This document shows positions 1-10,960 of a stretch of DNA of 64,000 bases, one piece after another. The stretch's first letter is position 1, and the number at the start of each line of letters is the position of its first letter. Under the pieces are notes generated by a model, which was not told where the DNA came from, searched no databases, and saw only the letters and a program-made list of their open reading frames with translations. Source of the DNA: Pratylenchus scribneri (lineage: Eukaryota; Nematoda; Chromadorea; Rhabditida; Pratylenchidae); NCBI GenBank assembly GCA_030063045.1, contig JAQSEB010000041.1, positions 4,147,501-4,211,500 of the forward strand, written 5' to 3'. Made by a program: the position numbers and the translations under genes.

Positions 1-540
1 ACATTCTCCCACCTAATACATCCACCCACTCACAATTCAAAGCTGAATGCCCAGCAATAATATGTTTGTGTGTGCCCCAACAGACGCGCCAATATTAGAA
101 AGATGAATGGGGTGGATGTGGATTTGAAGCCATCGATCCCCCCTTCCTCCTTTATTTCTCTTCAGTCAATCCCCCTATTCTTTAGCAAATTCTTGGCCTG
201 AAAAGGGGATTGAAGTCATCGATTCCCCCTCATTATTTTCATTTCTCTTCATACAATTTCCCTTTATTCTTTATCAAATTCTCAGACTTTTGGAGAAAAA
301 GAGGAGATTAGGACAAATTTGCCAATACACAACAAAAATGGGATTAGGAGAAAAAATTAGCCGAAAATGTGAATGAATGGATGGTATCCATCACTGTCGA
401 TCATTTTCTTTAATTTTGATCTCTCTTTTCTAGCCTTTCCTATAGGCAATACTTCTTGAGGCAAGATTCGTTAAAGTAAAATTTTCTCCCTTGGGATAGA
501 CGAAGATTTGGACTAAAAAGTTTATCTAATAAGATGGGGA
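1..540. other. Intergenic, imperfect repeats
   Basis: No gene is visible. A block resembling GAAGYCATCGATYCCCCC followed by TTTCTCTTCA-type sequence occurs near 125-175 and 208-260, and a third, weaker copy lies near 1343-1375. They look like diverged copies of one unit about 90-100 bases long. I see no coding potential. Confidence 0.4.
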
Positions 541-548
541 AGCCGATC

Positions 549-1189
549 CAGGGATGAGCGCAACGGCAAAAGCTACCGAACGCAAAACGCAAAACGCAAT
601 GCGTTCAAAAATTTTTTTTACGCAAAACGGAAAACGCAACGCAACGGCCTAAAATGGACGCAATAACGCAAAACGCAAAACGCAATGGTCAAAAAATTTT
701 TTCTTTTTTGAAAATTAAAATTTTCTTTTCAATTATTATCAAGTCAGGGCTGTCAGATTTATTTTCAAAGAAAAGTACATTGGCCTTGAAAAAAAGATTT
801 TGGTGTTAGAAAAAAAAAAGATTTTCGTTTTAAGCTAATATAAATTGATTAAAATTTTTCAATTAGGTTTTTTTATCATGAATGAACAATCCAGAAACAT
901 CCAGCACTAAGATTACGTTTTTTGTGAAGAAATTTTTTCGAGCCGTACAGCGAAAAATTCAAGCCAAAAATGGCCGTGCAGCGAAAAATTCAAGCCAAAA
1001 ATGGTAAATCAACGAACAAATTTCATTAAAAAATCAATTTTTTGAAAGTAAATTAAAACAATTTTCATTGCATTTTTGCGTTTTTTTTGCGTTAATTTTC
1101 CCATTTTTACGCAAAACGCAAAACGAAACGCAATGGCCAAAAATGAACGCAATTAACGCAAAACGCAAAACGCAATGCGCTCATCCCTG
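549..1189. mobile_element. hAT-type MITE with (ACGCAAA)n arms
   Basis: A 641-bp non-autonomous DNA element. It is flanked by an exact 8-bp duplication AGCCGATC (541-548 and 1190-1197). The terminal inverted repeats are CAGGGATGAGCGCA (549-562, and its reverse complement at 1176-1189). An 8-bp duplication and CAGGG-type ends are typical of the hAT superfamily. Just inside each end is an array of the word ACGCAAAACGCAAAACGCAAT. The AT-rich centre has two copies of a 30-base unit containing CAGCGAAAAATTCAAGCC near 940-1000. No transposase ORF is present. Confidence 0.85.
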
Positions 1190-2338
1190 AGCCGATCCCC
1201 TCATCTCCTTCTAAAATTCTCTCTCACTTTTTTAAGCCAACATTTCCCCATGGGGTAAATTCGGCTCTGATCTAATATTAAACCTTTTGAAGAAGACGGG
1301 ATTAGCAAAAAATTTAGCCAAAGAAATATGAAAGGATAGATGGATGAAGCCATCGATCCTTCTTCTCATCTCCTCAATCACAGGTGATATCCTCCCCAGA
1401 TGCAATTCCCAATTAAATTCCCGGCCTTTGGAAAAAAGACGAGAATGGGGCAAAATTTTTACAAATTACTGCTGTGATGACCAAATGGCGTCAATGACGG
1501 GAAAAGACGAAGTCAAAAATTGAGCATCCCGAAAAAAGGAAAGGCTTTGACGATGGAGGCGGAAAATAGGACTGAAGAAATTCAGTCAACTTTTAGTTTT
1601 TAGCCAATATCTTTTTGTGTAGCAAATATTAATTTTTTAAATGTTTCTTTGACTGATGGCTATTTTCTTAGGGCAAAAATTGTCCTTCAAATTTCTGCTT
1701 TCCTTTCCCTAAACTTAACTTAAACCTCCACCCGCCCCCCCCCCCCTCCCGCAAGGGATACTCCAATATTTTACAGAGGCCACGGGGCTGTCCTCCGATA
1801 ATTATAGAACAATTCCCTCATATTTTTTTTTTGGGAAATCCCCACAATTTCCACTTGTTTTTACCAATTGTCGTGATTTTTGCTTACTTCCTCTTTTCTT
1901 CCCAATCAACATTAATAGGCTTTTCATTTTCGTCGGTCCATATTCCTCAAGGCTTCTTTCTCTTTCCAAAATGAACAATTGAATTCTATAATTTAAAAGA
2001 AAAATTATATGACAATTAATGGACTTTCGACATTCTGTCGATAAACGCTGAATTCCCATCATCAAAATAAAGAATAAATAAGGATTAAATTTTCCCATTC
2101 CCATAAATTTATTTTTTATAATTCTTTTTAATTCACCATCTTTGTTTCAAATCTTATTTTTTTCACCAGCGAAAACTCCAAAAGTCCTTTTAAAAAATTA
2201 TTGAACAAATTTTGACTTATTCTGTATAATTGACTAAAATTCAGAAGCCATTTAATTAAAGCGCGAATATTATTTATTTTCTTTACATATTTTTCTCACA
2301 ATTTTGGAAATATTTTTGATAAAATCTTATTTTTTCAG
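1190..2338. other. Intergenic, upstream of unc-87
   Basis: No supported gene. A poly-C tract lies at about 1735-1746. A splice acceptor TTTTTTCAG ends at 2338 and begins the 5' UTR of the downstream gene. It could be a trans-splice site, which is common in nematodes, but no leader is visible in genomic sequence. Confidence 0.4.
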
Positions 2339-2389
2339 AGGTATAGAACCAATTGTTGCGCTCTCAAAGCCCTCAAAAAATAATAAAAA

Positions 2390-5300
2390 ATGGCGGAAGA
2401 AGGCAGCGAATTTGACGATGAGGAATACGAATATGAATATGTGGACGAGGAAGAGGACGAGCCGGAGGCACCACCGGCGGCTGGGGTTGGTTTTTACAAA
2501 ATGACATAATTTTAATTTTAATATTTTTTAATTGGATTAATTTTTTGTAATCGTTGGGTTTTTGGATAATTGAATTTTATCATTTATTTAAAAGAAAAAT
2601 GAGATATATTCTATGGGTTTTATTTTTTATTTTTGCACAAAACAAAAATTACAAAACTTTGCAAGCTTTCCTACAATTTGAAAATTTTTTTAAATTTAAT
2701 TTGTTTTCTTTTTTATTTCTTTTTTAATTTTGATAATTATTGATAAAATTAACCAGCAATATTTAAACATTTTAATATTCTCGGATTATTAAAAAAAAGT
2801 CCAACAAATATTTTATGAGTTTAATTTTTTAAACAAACAAATATGAATTCTCTTGTTACATTAACTCTTTTTTAATTAAATTTAGTTTTAAGAGTGGATA
2901 ATTATAATTATTATTATTTTAAATAAATTTTAACAAGAAATATTTTTCTACTCAACTCAAAAATTTTTTTTCTTTATGATAATAAAATAATTTTATTTTT
3001 AAAAATATTAGAAAAAAAATTTATAATCCAAGCAATTTAATCAATTCTAAAATATTTTTTTATAATTGCATTTCTCTTTGGCTATCTAAATTTAAAAAAG
3101 CACAAATCAAAAAACCCAAAAAAAATCATACATCTGTGCTATTGGATATTTTTTTTGTTGGCAAAAACATCTGCGGAAAAGACAATTAAAAAGTTTTAGT
3201 ACCACTCCAAGTCTTAGAACACAGATGCATAAAATTTATATCAAAAATGAGCCTAAATTCATCGACAAAATTCGAAATTTTATTCATTTCATCTAGCAAA
3301 ATTACCTCACCAAAACAGTCCATTCAAATGGATATTTTAATTGGAACGAGTCGAATAGAATATTTTAACCTTGATTCGACCGGAATTAAAATACGTTTTT
3401 TATTCTATTTATCGGAAAAATTATAAATATTCGTAAAATAAAAAATTCATTTAATTTCTGGATAAAATTCAAAAATTAAAAAAAAATTTTCAGTCCGTTT
3501 TTTATTTTATTATTTATCAATAAGTTTAAATGAAATTAAAATCGCGAATAAATCACAAAAATTAATTTTTAAAAAATGAAAATTTATTTGTAACCCATGA
3601 ATTTTTATAAATTTATTTTCAATTAAGGAATTAATCAATGAGCTAAGAGTAATTTTAATAAATGGAGTCAGCTACGTGCAAAATTAAAATAAAAAATTTT
3701 ATAAAAATAAATAATATTAAATTTAAAAAATGAATTAAAATATTTTATCATTTTTTTCAGAAAAAGGAGGCCTCACCAAAACGCGGCGGCTCACCAGCCA
3801 AAAAGGAAGGCTCACCAAAACGAGGAGGCTCTCCTGCAAAGAAAGAGGGCTCACCTAAAAAGGATGGATCGCCGGTTGGCAAGCGAAAGGTCCAAATAAT
3901 CTTTTTTATTTAAATTATTTTTTTATGGTTTTCGGTCTAATGTCTTTAATTATATTAAAAATGAATTCCTTTTTTAATGAATTCAAATTGTAGAAATATT
4001 TATGGGTTTGATAATTTTTAAAAAATTAGAAAATTTTCACAAAATTTAAAATATTTATAAATTTATACAATTTTCCATAACTTGCATAAAACATCCATTT
4101 TATATTTAATAATTTTTCAAAAATTAAAATATTTGATTGTTCTAAATCCCAGCCACAGATCTTTATAAAAATTATTGGGGAAAATCTTTTTTTTATGATT
4201 TGGACAAAAAATCTTATTAAAAGAACTGGAATTCATTCATAATTTTTCATTTTTTTTAAAAATTTTCGATCGCGAAAATGGCATTCATTTTGTCAGTTAA
4301 AATTCCAGATAAAATTTAAAGAAAACTAATTAATTTATTTTATAGGGTTTAAAAAAATAGAAAATAAAATTAAAAGGAACTTCAAAAATTCTTTGATCAT
4401 TTTTATTATTTATTATAATGTAAATTCGAAAAAATTTAAGGTGAAAACACCGCGTCAATCGATGGAGGAAAAGCCGAAAGTGGAAAAGCCGAAAAAATTA
4501 GAAGAACCCGTTGTACCAGAAGGAGAGGAAAACAATGAAAACAGTTTGGCAGCACCGGCATCCGCCGCCGAGCCAAAAAGTCCATCAGCGGTGGCCAGCG
4601 GGGAACCCGGAAAATCTTATCAAGAACGAAACATTTCCATCTCGGCACTGAGAAAGCAACAAATTTATTCGGGCGGAAAGCCAAGTCGCCATGATAAAGC
4701 GTAAGTTTAATTCGATAAAAAATCCAATCATCTTTAATATTTATTTTTTATTTTTTTGGATTTGGTCAAACCATTACTTATTTTAAATATTTGTAAAAAT
4801 GTTAAATTTATATTATTATTAAAAGTGGTAAAAAATTTATAAGTTACAAAAAAAAATTTGAAAAAATGAACAAATAAAACTTTAATTTCATAAACTTTAT
4901 AACCCAGATTTAAAAAAATTACTTGAAATACTTAAAACTAAAATAAAATGTGGAATTTCTTTTCTTTGATTAATAGAATAGATAACAATGAAATATTTTC
5001 AACTATTTGTTCTTGCTTTATCTGTATAAGAATTCCCATTTGTAATTAAATTTTAATTCTTTCTTTGTCTTAATTTACTATTACAAAATTAAACAAAAAT
5101 GATTATATTTTAATTTAATGGAATTGAATAAATTTAGCAAGCTGATGCGCTCCGAAGGCATAATTCCAATTCAGGCTGGCACAAACAAATATGCATCCCA
5201 GCGTGGAATGACCGGTAAAATTTTTAATTAATTAATTATAATTTTATTTTTTTAATTTGAATAATGATATTAATGTTCAAACCTCATTTTTGATTATTAA

Positions 5301-8300
5301 AGTGAACAATTTTTAGTATTAATTATATAAAATAATTAAATAATAAATTTTATGTGTTTCATTAAAAATTTTGATTTTTTGAAAAATGTATTTTTTATTA
5401 TTTTCATGAATATTTAGTAACTTAGTAAATAAATTCAAAAAAATGTAATTCCACTATTCTTTTATAGGATTTGGTGCTCCTCGTGATGTGGTGAAGGAAT
5501 CGCGCGTCAAATCGGACAATTTGGCGGAAATCACCGACGAGGCGAAAATTGCCTCATTGAAAGGCTCAACTTGGCTTCAATCGGGCACAAACAAATTTGC
5601 CTCACAAAAGGGCATGACCGGCATGGGAACACCCCGTGATGTGAATTATCGCCCAATGGGGACGGGTGGGGCCAGCGAAGTGCCCGAAGACAAGGCACGG
5701 CTCACGGATGGTAATTTTAAATTTTTTTTTTTAATTTTTGATCTTTTTTTGAGCATGCTCTCATTTGATAAATATCATTGTTTTTCCCAAAAATATGAAA
5801 TTTTTATTGAAAATAAATTGAAATTTATTTATGAGTTTTAAAAATAATAAAATCAAAAAAATGTAACTTTCTTATAAAGAATCGAATATTTTTTTATTAG
5901 CTGAAAAAAATTAGAAGTATTAAATTAAAATATCCCAAATCCTTTTTTCAAATTATTTAAATTTTTATAAAAATTGTTTACTTTTTTTGTTTTTGAACGT
6001 ATTGGACATTTTTAACGCACCCTTCGAAAAAATAAAATATTTTAAAATTAGGTAAATAATTTTATGAGATCAAAAAATAATTTATTTTTTAATTAACAAA
6101 TTTCCTATTCATTATTTTATATAATAATTTAAAAAATAAATTTCAGGAATTGTGCCACTTCAATCCGGTACCAATAAATTGGCCTCACAAGCAGGAATGA
6201 CCGGCATGGGAATGCCCCGAATTATTGACGGTAAATTTGCACATAAAATCTAATCATTTTTATTTCAATGATTTTATAAAATTTATTTTGTTTAGTTCGT
6301 AAAACGGCTGACCAAGACCGGGAAAGTCAAGGCTTCATCCATCTCCAGATGGGCACAAATCGCTTCGCTAGCCAGTCCGGCATGACTGGTAATTTTTTCA
6401 CTTTTAATTTATTTCAAAAAATTTTTTGAATTTTTTTAAAATTTATCCAATAAAATAAATTATAAAAAATTTTTTAGGCTTTGGAATGCCCCGTCGCGAG
6501 ATCACCAAATACAAGGATGAAGTGCGCGGGGAAATGCCCCATGATGAGTCGACAATTTCTCGACAAACATCCGGATGGAAAGAAGGTAAGCATGTTTAAT
6601 TCTATTACAAAAAATTTATTTAATTTTCTTTTTTAAATTTTGATTTTTTTCTGTCTTATATTCTTATTCCTACTCGTGAATAATTTGATTAGAATAATTT
6701 TGATTTGTTTTATAAATAGTTTCATTAAAATATTGCCAATCATAAAGAATCCGGATCCCCTCAAATTTTTTTATTTAAATTCTTCAAAAATGGGTTTTTT
6801 AGGGTAATTTAGGGTGTAGATCACCGAATCTGACATATATTTTGTCATAATTTACCATCTTGGTAAGATAATGCCAACTCTTACCAGGAAAAGGCAAAGG
6901 GGGGACTAAGACCAATTTTTTAAAAATTTTTATATAGGCATATAATAGCTCAATCGACGCAGTTCAGCGAAATAAATCGAATAGTACCATTTTTATCTCA
7001 TAATATTTCGTTTCGATCAAGTTAGAGGTCTAAATACCATAACAAGATAAATTTTTCTTTTCGTCATAACTTGCCTATATTGCAATATTACATAATAAAA
7101 ATGGTACCATTAGATTCAGCTCGCCGTGCCGCGTCGATTGAGCTATAATATGCCTATATTAAAAATATTTTATAAATTGGTTTTGTTCCCCCTTGGCATT
7201 TTCTTAGAAAAAGTCGGCATTAACTTACCAAGATGGTAAGATATGACAAAATGGATGTCAGATTCATGATCTACACCCTTTAAAAGCCCCCCAGAAACCA
7301 ATTTTTGAAGAATTAAAATAAAAAATTTAGGGATCCGGATTCTTCAGATTGCCAAAATATTTTATGGGTTGAAAAATTTTTAAAATAATTTAAAATTTTA
7401 ATTTTTATATTTGAACATTTTGTCTTTTTTTCTGTTCCGTGAATAATTTGACTAAAATTATTTTGATATTTTTATAAATAGTTTCAATAAATTTTTAAAT
7501 TATTTTTTAAATAATTTAAATATTTTTGTCACAGAATCAATAAAGAAAATTTCGATCAATTAAAAATTTAATGAAACGCATAGAATCATTAATAAAAAAT
7601 TTTTTATAAAAGAGGAACTTAAGAACCAGCGGGGCAAGCCCGCTGGTTCTTAAGGGGTGACGGAAGGAATACGTGGGAGGGTAGAAAGAAAGCGCTATCG
7701 CGCTTTAAAAGATTCCTAGGAGGGTTAATATTTTATAATTAGAATTCATTCCCCAATTTTCTGATCAAAATTCAACTCGCGCAGAACCGGTTTAAACCTT
7801 TGAACCGGTTTAATATTCAAAATAAACCTCAAATTCATGATCCCCATCATCGAAAACCTCTAAAAAAATTATTAGACCATGGTGGGATTCGAACCCGCGA
7901 CCTCCGTCCCCTTCTCCCCATCTTCGCCAATCGGCTATGAAGGAAAAAATGTCGAGGTACCAATTTTTGCCGGACTCCACAGCCCTGGGTTTTGAAGATA
8001 GACCCCATAAACCATATATCATTTTGTAGCTAAGACTCCAACTTAGGTTCCTAGAATAACAATGGTTATCGAAAAATCAAAAGGAAAAAAGTTTTACCTG
8101 GGCAAACCGAAAAAGTTCAATTTTTTAAACCGGTTTTTGGCTAATATCTCGAAGCCACTTTAAGTTTTTGAAAAAGTTGGAATTTTCTGGTATATGCCAT
8201 CGATATAGGCAACTTTTCAGAAAAGATGGTTAAAAGTGGCTGGCTAGATTTTCGCCAACTTGAAATAATTAACGAATTTCAAATTTTTTATATATATATA

Positions 8301-10106
8301 TATAAATTTATTCATTTTCTGAAACGAACTAAGTGAAAAAAATTTCGATATATATAAAATGAAACGAATAAAATAATTTATAATAATTTTTATTAAAAGT
8401 GAAAATATATTTCTTTGATGAAAGGGACTAATTTTTGCCCCATTCAAAAAAATTTAACAAAATAAATTTAAATAAAATTAAAAAATAATGTAAGTATATT
8501 ACTAGTTTTGTAAAATTTTTGGTTTAAATTAGTTAAATTTTTAAAATTTACTTATCAACCCATTGCCCAAAAAGGAATATTTTCTAAATTTTAATAAAAA
8601 TTTTATGAGATCCTTAAAATAATAAAAAAAATTAAATAAAAGAGGAAAATTTTTCGAAAAAACTGAATGATACCCATTAGTAAAAAATAAAATAATTGCG
8701 GAAATTATATATAAATATTATTTTAATACTATTATTTTCTGATTGCCTATCTAAAATTTTTCTTGATAAAAATTCTTTTCCACAGGTGCCAGCCAACAAG
8801 GAATGACTGGATTTGGCGCTTTCCGAAACAATACGGTCCTCAAAAAATAATTTTTTTTATTAATTTTACCCATTTTTAGCTTCAACAATTGCAAAATCAA
8901 GATCAGCGATCCCAGGGCATGATTCCCTATCAAATGGTATTTTATTAATTATTTTTGAAAATAAATAATAAAAATTATTTTAATATTTTATTATTAAATT
9001 AATTATTTTTAATTTTTGTATTCAATCAATTTTAGGGTATCAATTTCTTGGATTCACAAGCGGGCAAAACTGCATTTGGTATGCCCCGGCGAACTTACAC
9101 CCCGTAAGAAATTTTTGAGTAAAAATTAATATTAAAATGAAAAATTTGGGGTTTTTAAAATAGAAACTAAGAATTCGTTCAAATAAATAAATAAAATTAA
9201 CAAAATTAAAAAGAAATTAAAAATTATTTCCTCCATTATTTTCATAAAATTTTCTAGAATGATTAATTAAAATTAATGATTTTTATTGAATCAAAAATTT
9301 TATCAAATTCCCCCATCCCAATCCCCAAAAAGATATGTTGATGATTCGCACGAAGATTTGCCACCGGACATTTCCCGAAGACCTGAAGTGCCATTCTGGT
9401 CAGGCCAGGAGACTGATTTTGCTAATCAGGTCAAATAAAAAATTAATTTTTAATTACATAATATTATTTTTAATTTTTTTCGCATTAAAACAACTAAAAC
9501 ATTTTTAATTTTTAATTAATCAGATAATAATTAATAATACGAAAATGGAAAAATTTTTAATTAATCAGATAATAATTAATAATAGGAAAATGGAAAAATT
9601 TTTATGAGATTTAAAAATTTATTGTATTATTAAAAAATATTTTCCTTAATAAAATTTAATTTTTATTTTTAATTAATAAAAAATGCTGACGATTTGTCAA
9701 AATTCGACAATATTTAAAAGGAATAAATAATAATAAAAATTAAACGAATTTTAATTTTATTATGAATACTCATTGATTTTTATTATTGATATCGTAAATT
9801 TTTCGCTTTTATTATTTGCACATAGAAATTTTCTATAAATAAATTAATTTTACAATTGAAATTTTTTATAAGTTTGATTTTTACTATTATAAAATGTCAT
9901 ATAAAATAAATTCATCATCAAAGACCATAACAATATTTTAATATAATTTAATTCATCTTTTTAATTTAAAATTAATTTATATATAGTTAAAAAATTACCA
10001 AATAATAAAATAAATTAAATAAATTTACTTAAATTTTCAGCAAGGAATGTTGTCATTTGGCACACCCCGTGATGTTAAAGGGGAATATGTGCGCAGAATG
10101 TGGTGA
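2390..10106 (+). CDS. unc-87: UNC-87-like calponin-like-repeat actin-binding protein
   Basis: In nematodes UNC-87 bundles actin and stabilises body-wall muscle thin filaments. My 13-exon model is 2390-2485, 3761-3889, 4441-4700, 5138-5214, 5468-5710, 6147-6230, 6296-6388, 6478-6585, 8786-8835, 8880-8936, 9036-9103, 9333-9429 and 10041-10106. All phases agree and give 475 aa. The N-terminus is acidic (MAEEGSEFDDEEYEYEY). Exon 2 encodes a Lys/Ser/Pro-rich linker with SPKRGGSPAKKEG-type repeats. Seven calponin-like (CLIK) repeats follow, with the core GTNKFASQKGMTG.G.PRD; the fifth has lost its first half. Seven repeats is the family's usual number. The exon 9 donor (GTCCTC) is weak and the next intron is only 44 bases. 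Intron 8 (2.2 kb) holds two mobile elements. The match to the family is strong; single splice sites are less sure. Confidence 0.92.
6738..7350. mobile_element. Long terminal-inverted-repeat element in unc-87 intron 8
   Basis: A foldback of about 610 bp. The outer ends read GAATCCGGATCCC (from 6747) and its reverse complement (ending near 7343). The two arms stay alignable for over 250 bases. They include GGGTGTAGATCA, CTTACCATCTTGGTAAG and ATAGCTCAATCGACGC. There is no convincing target duplication (possibly 3 bp, GCC) and no ORF. A related right arm occurs at 61850-62045. Confidence 0.75.
7614..8250 (-). mobile_element. tRNA-like repeat with terminal hairpin, copy 1
   Basis: This copy is homologous over about 630 bp to an inverted copy at about 18430-19063. 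Read on the minus strand it contains a perfect pol III B-box GGTTCGAATCC and, 22 bases upstream, TGGCGAAGATGG, which fits the A-box in 11 of 12 positions. One end is a near-perfect hairpin, AAGAACCAGCGGG with CCCGCTGGTTCTT. Internal AACCGGTTT words and the AAAGCGCGATAGCGCTTT palindrome are also shared. It is best read as a tRNA-derived SINE-like or hairpin-ended non-autonomous element. The boundaries are approximate. Confidence 0.65.
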
Positions 10107-10780
10107 ATGGAACAAATGGATGAAGAATGAAAGGAGGAGGGCGGTAGCATCAAAGAAGAGGAGGAAATGAGCCATTTTTTAAAATTCAAGAAAACATTAT
10201 TTTGTGTGTGCCTTGCCAAAATAATTTTTCCCTAATATAGACAAATAGCCAATCAATTTTTAATTTTTATGTGTGTTTTTCGCCATTTTGCCCATTGAAT
10301 ATTTTTGTTGCCACAAACATCATTTTTGGAATAAATTTTGAGGAGGAGGATAAAAAGTTTAAACACAAAAATGCATTCATCGACCAATCAACATCAAGCT
10401 TTTCATTTTCGTCGGCTAATATTCTTCAAGATTCATTTCTCTTTCCAAATTAAAAATTGAATTCATATAATTTAAAAAAAAATTATTTGACCATTATTGA
10501 ATTTTAGAAGATCAGTAAATCAAAGTTGAATCCCCATTCTCAATATAAGGAATAAATATAAAAATTAGATTTTCCCATTCCCAATAAATTTATTTTTTTT
10601 CTTTTAATTGACCATTTTTGTTTCGAACTCTAATTGGTTCATCAACTAAAATTCCAAAGTCCAGTTTTAAAAAAAAATATTGGATCAATTTGACTCTTAA
10701 AATTCAGAAGCCCTTCAATTAAAACTCGATTTTTCATTTTCTTTTACAATGATTTTGCCAACAATTTTTAAAATATTATT
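10107..10780. other. unc-87 3' UTR and flank
   Basis: Transcribed 3' region of unc-87 and the following spacer. The block from about 10040 to 10340 is repeated, with decay, at 13454-13690 and 15095-15390. That shows the last exon and 3' UTR were copied together. No separate gene is seen. Confidence 0.5.
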
Positions 10781-10807
10781 AATATAATATTATTTTTTAG
10801 AGGTATA

Positions 10808-10960
10808 TGTCGGCGGCAAAACTGAAATTCAGGCAAAACTGAAATTGCCTAGGCAAAACTGAAATTTTTCACTTTTGCCGGGAAATCAGGCAAAAGTGAA
10901 AAATTTCAGTTTTGCCTAGGCAATTTCAGTTTTGCCTGAATTTCAGTTTTGCCGCCGACA
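10808..10960. mobile_element. Perfect 153-bp palindromic element
   Basis: Two perfectly complementary 72-base arms (10808-10879 and 10889-10960) flank a 9-base loop. The ends read TGTCGGCGGCAAAACTG. Each arm holds three copies of the word GGCAAAACTGAAATT. It interrupts a copy of the unc-87 5' UTR. The intact gene has GGTATAGAACC, whereas here TATA stands on both sides, giving a 4-bp TATA target duplication. A fragment of the same family (TTTTGCCGCCG) lies near 11747-11760. Confidence 0.85.

Noticed and set aside
4436..4684. 82-aa minus-strand frame
   Set aside because: It is the shadow of unc-87 exon 3.
7810..8022. 70-aa frame, similar to the 68-aa frame at 18663-18869
   Set aside because: Both lie in the two copies of the tRNA-like repeat. 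Differences fall at all codon positions and the frame overlaps the A/B boxes, so the shared frame reflects DNA similarity, not a protein.
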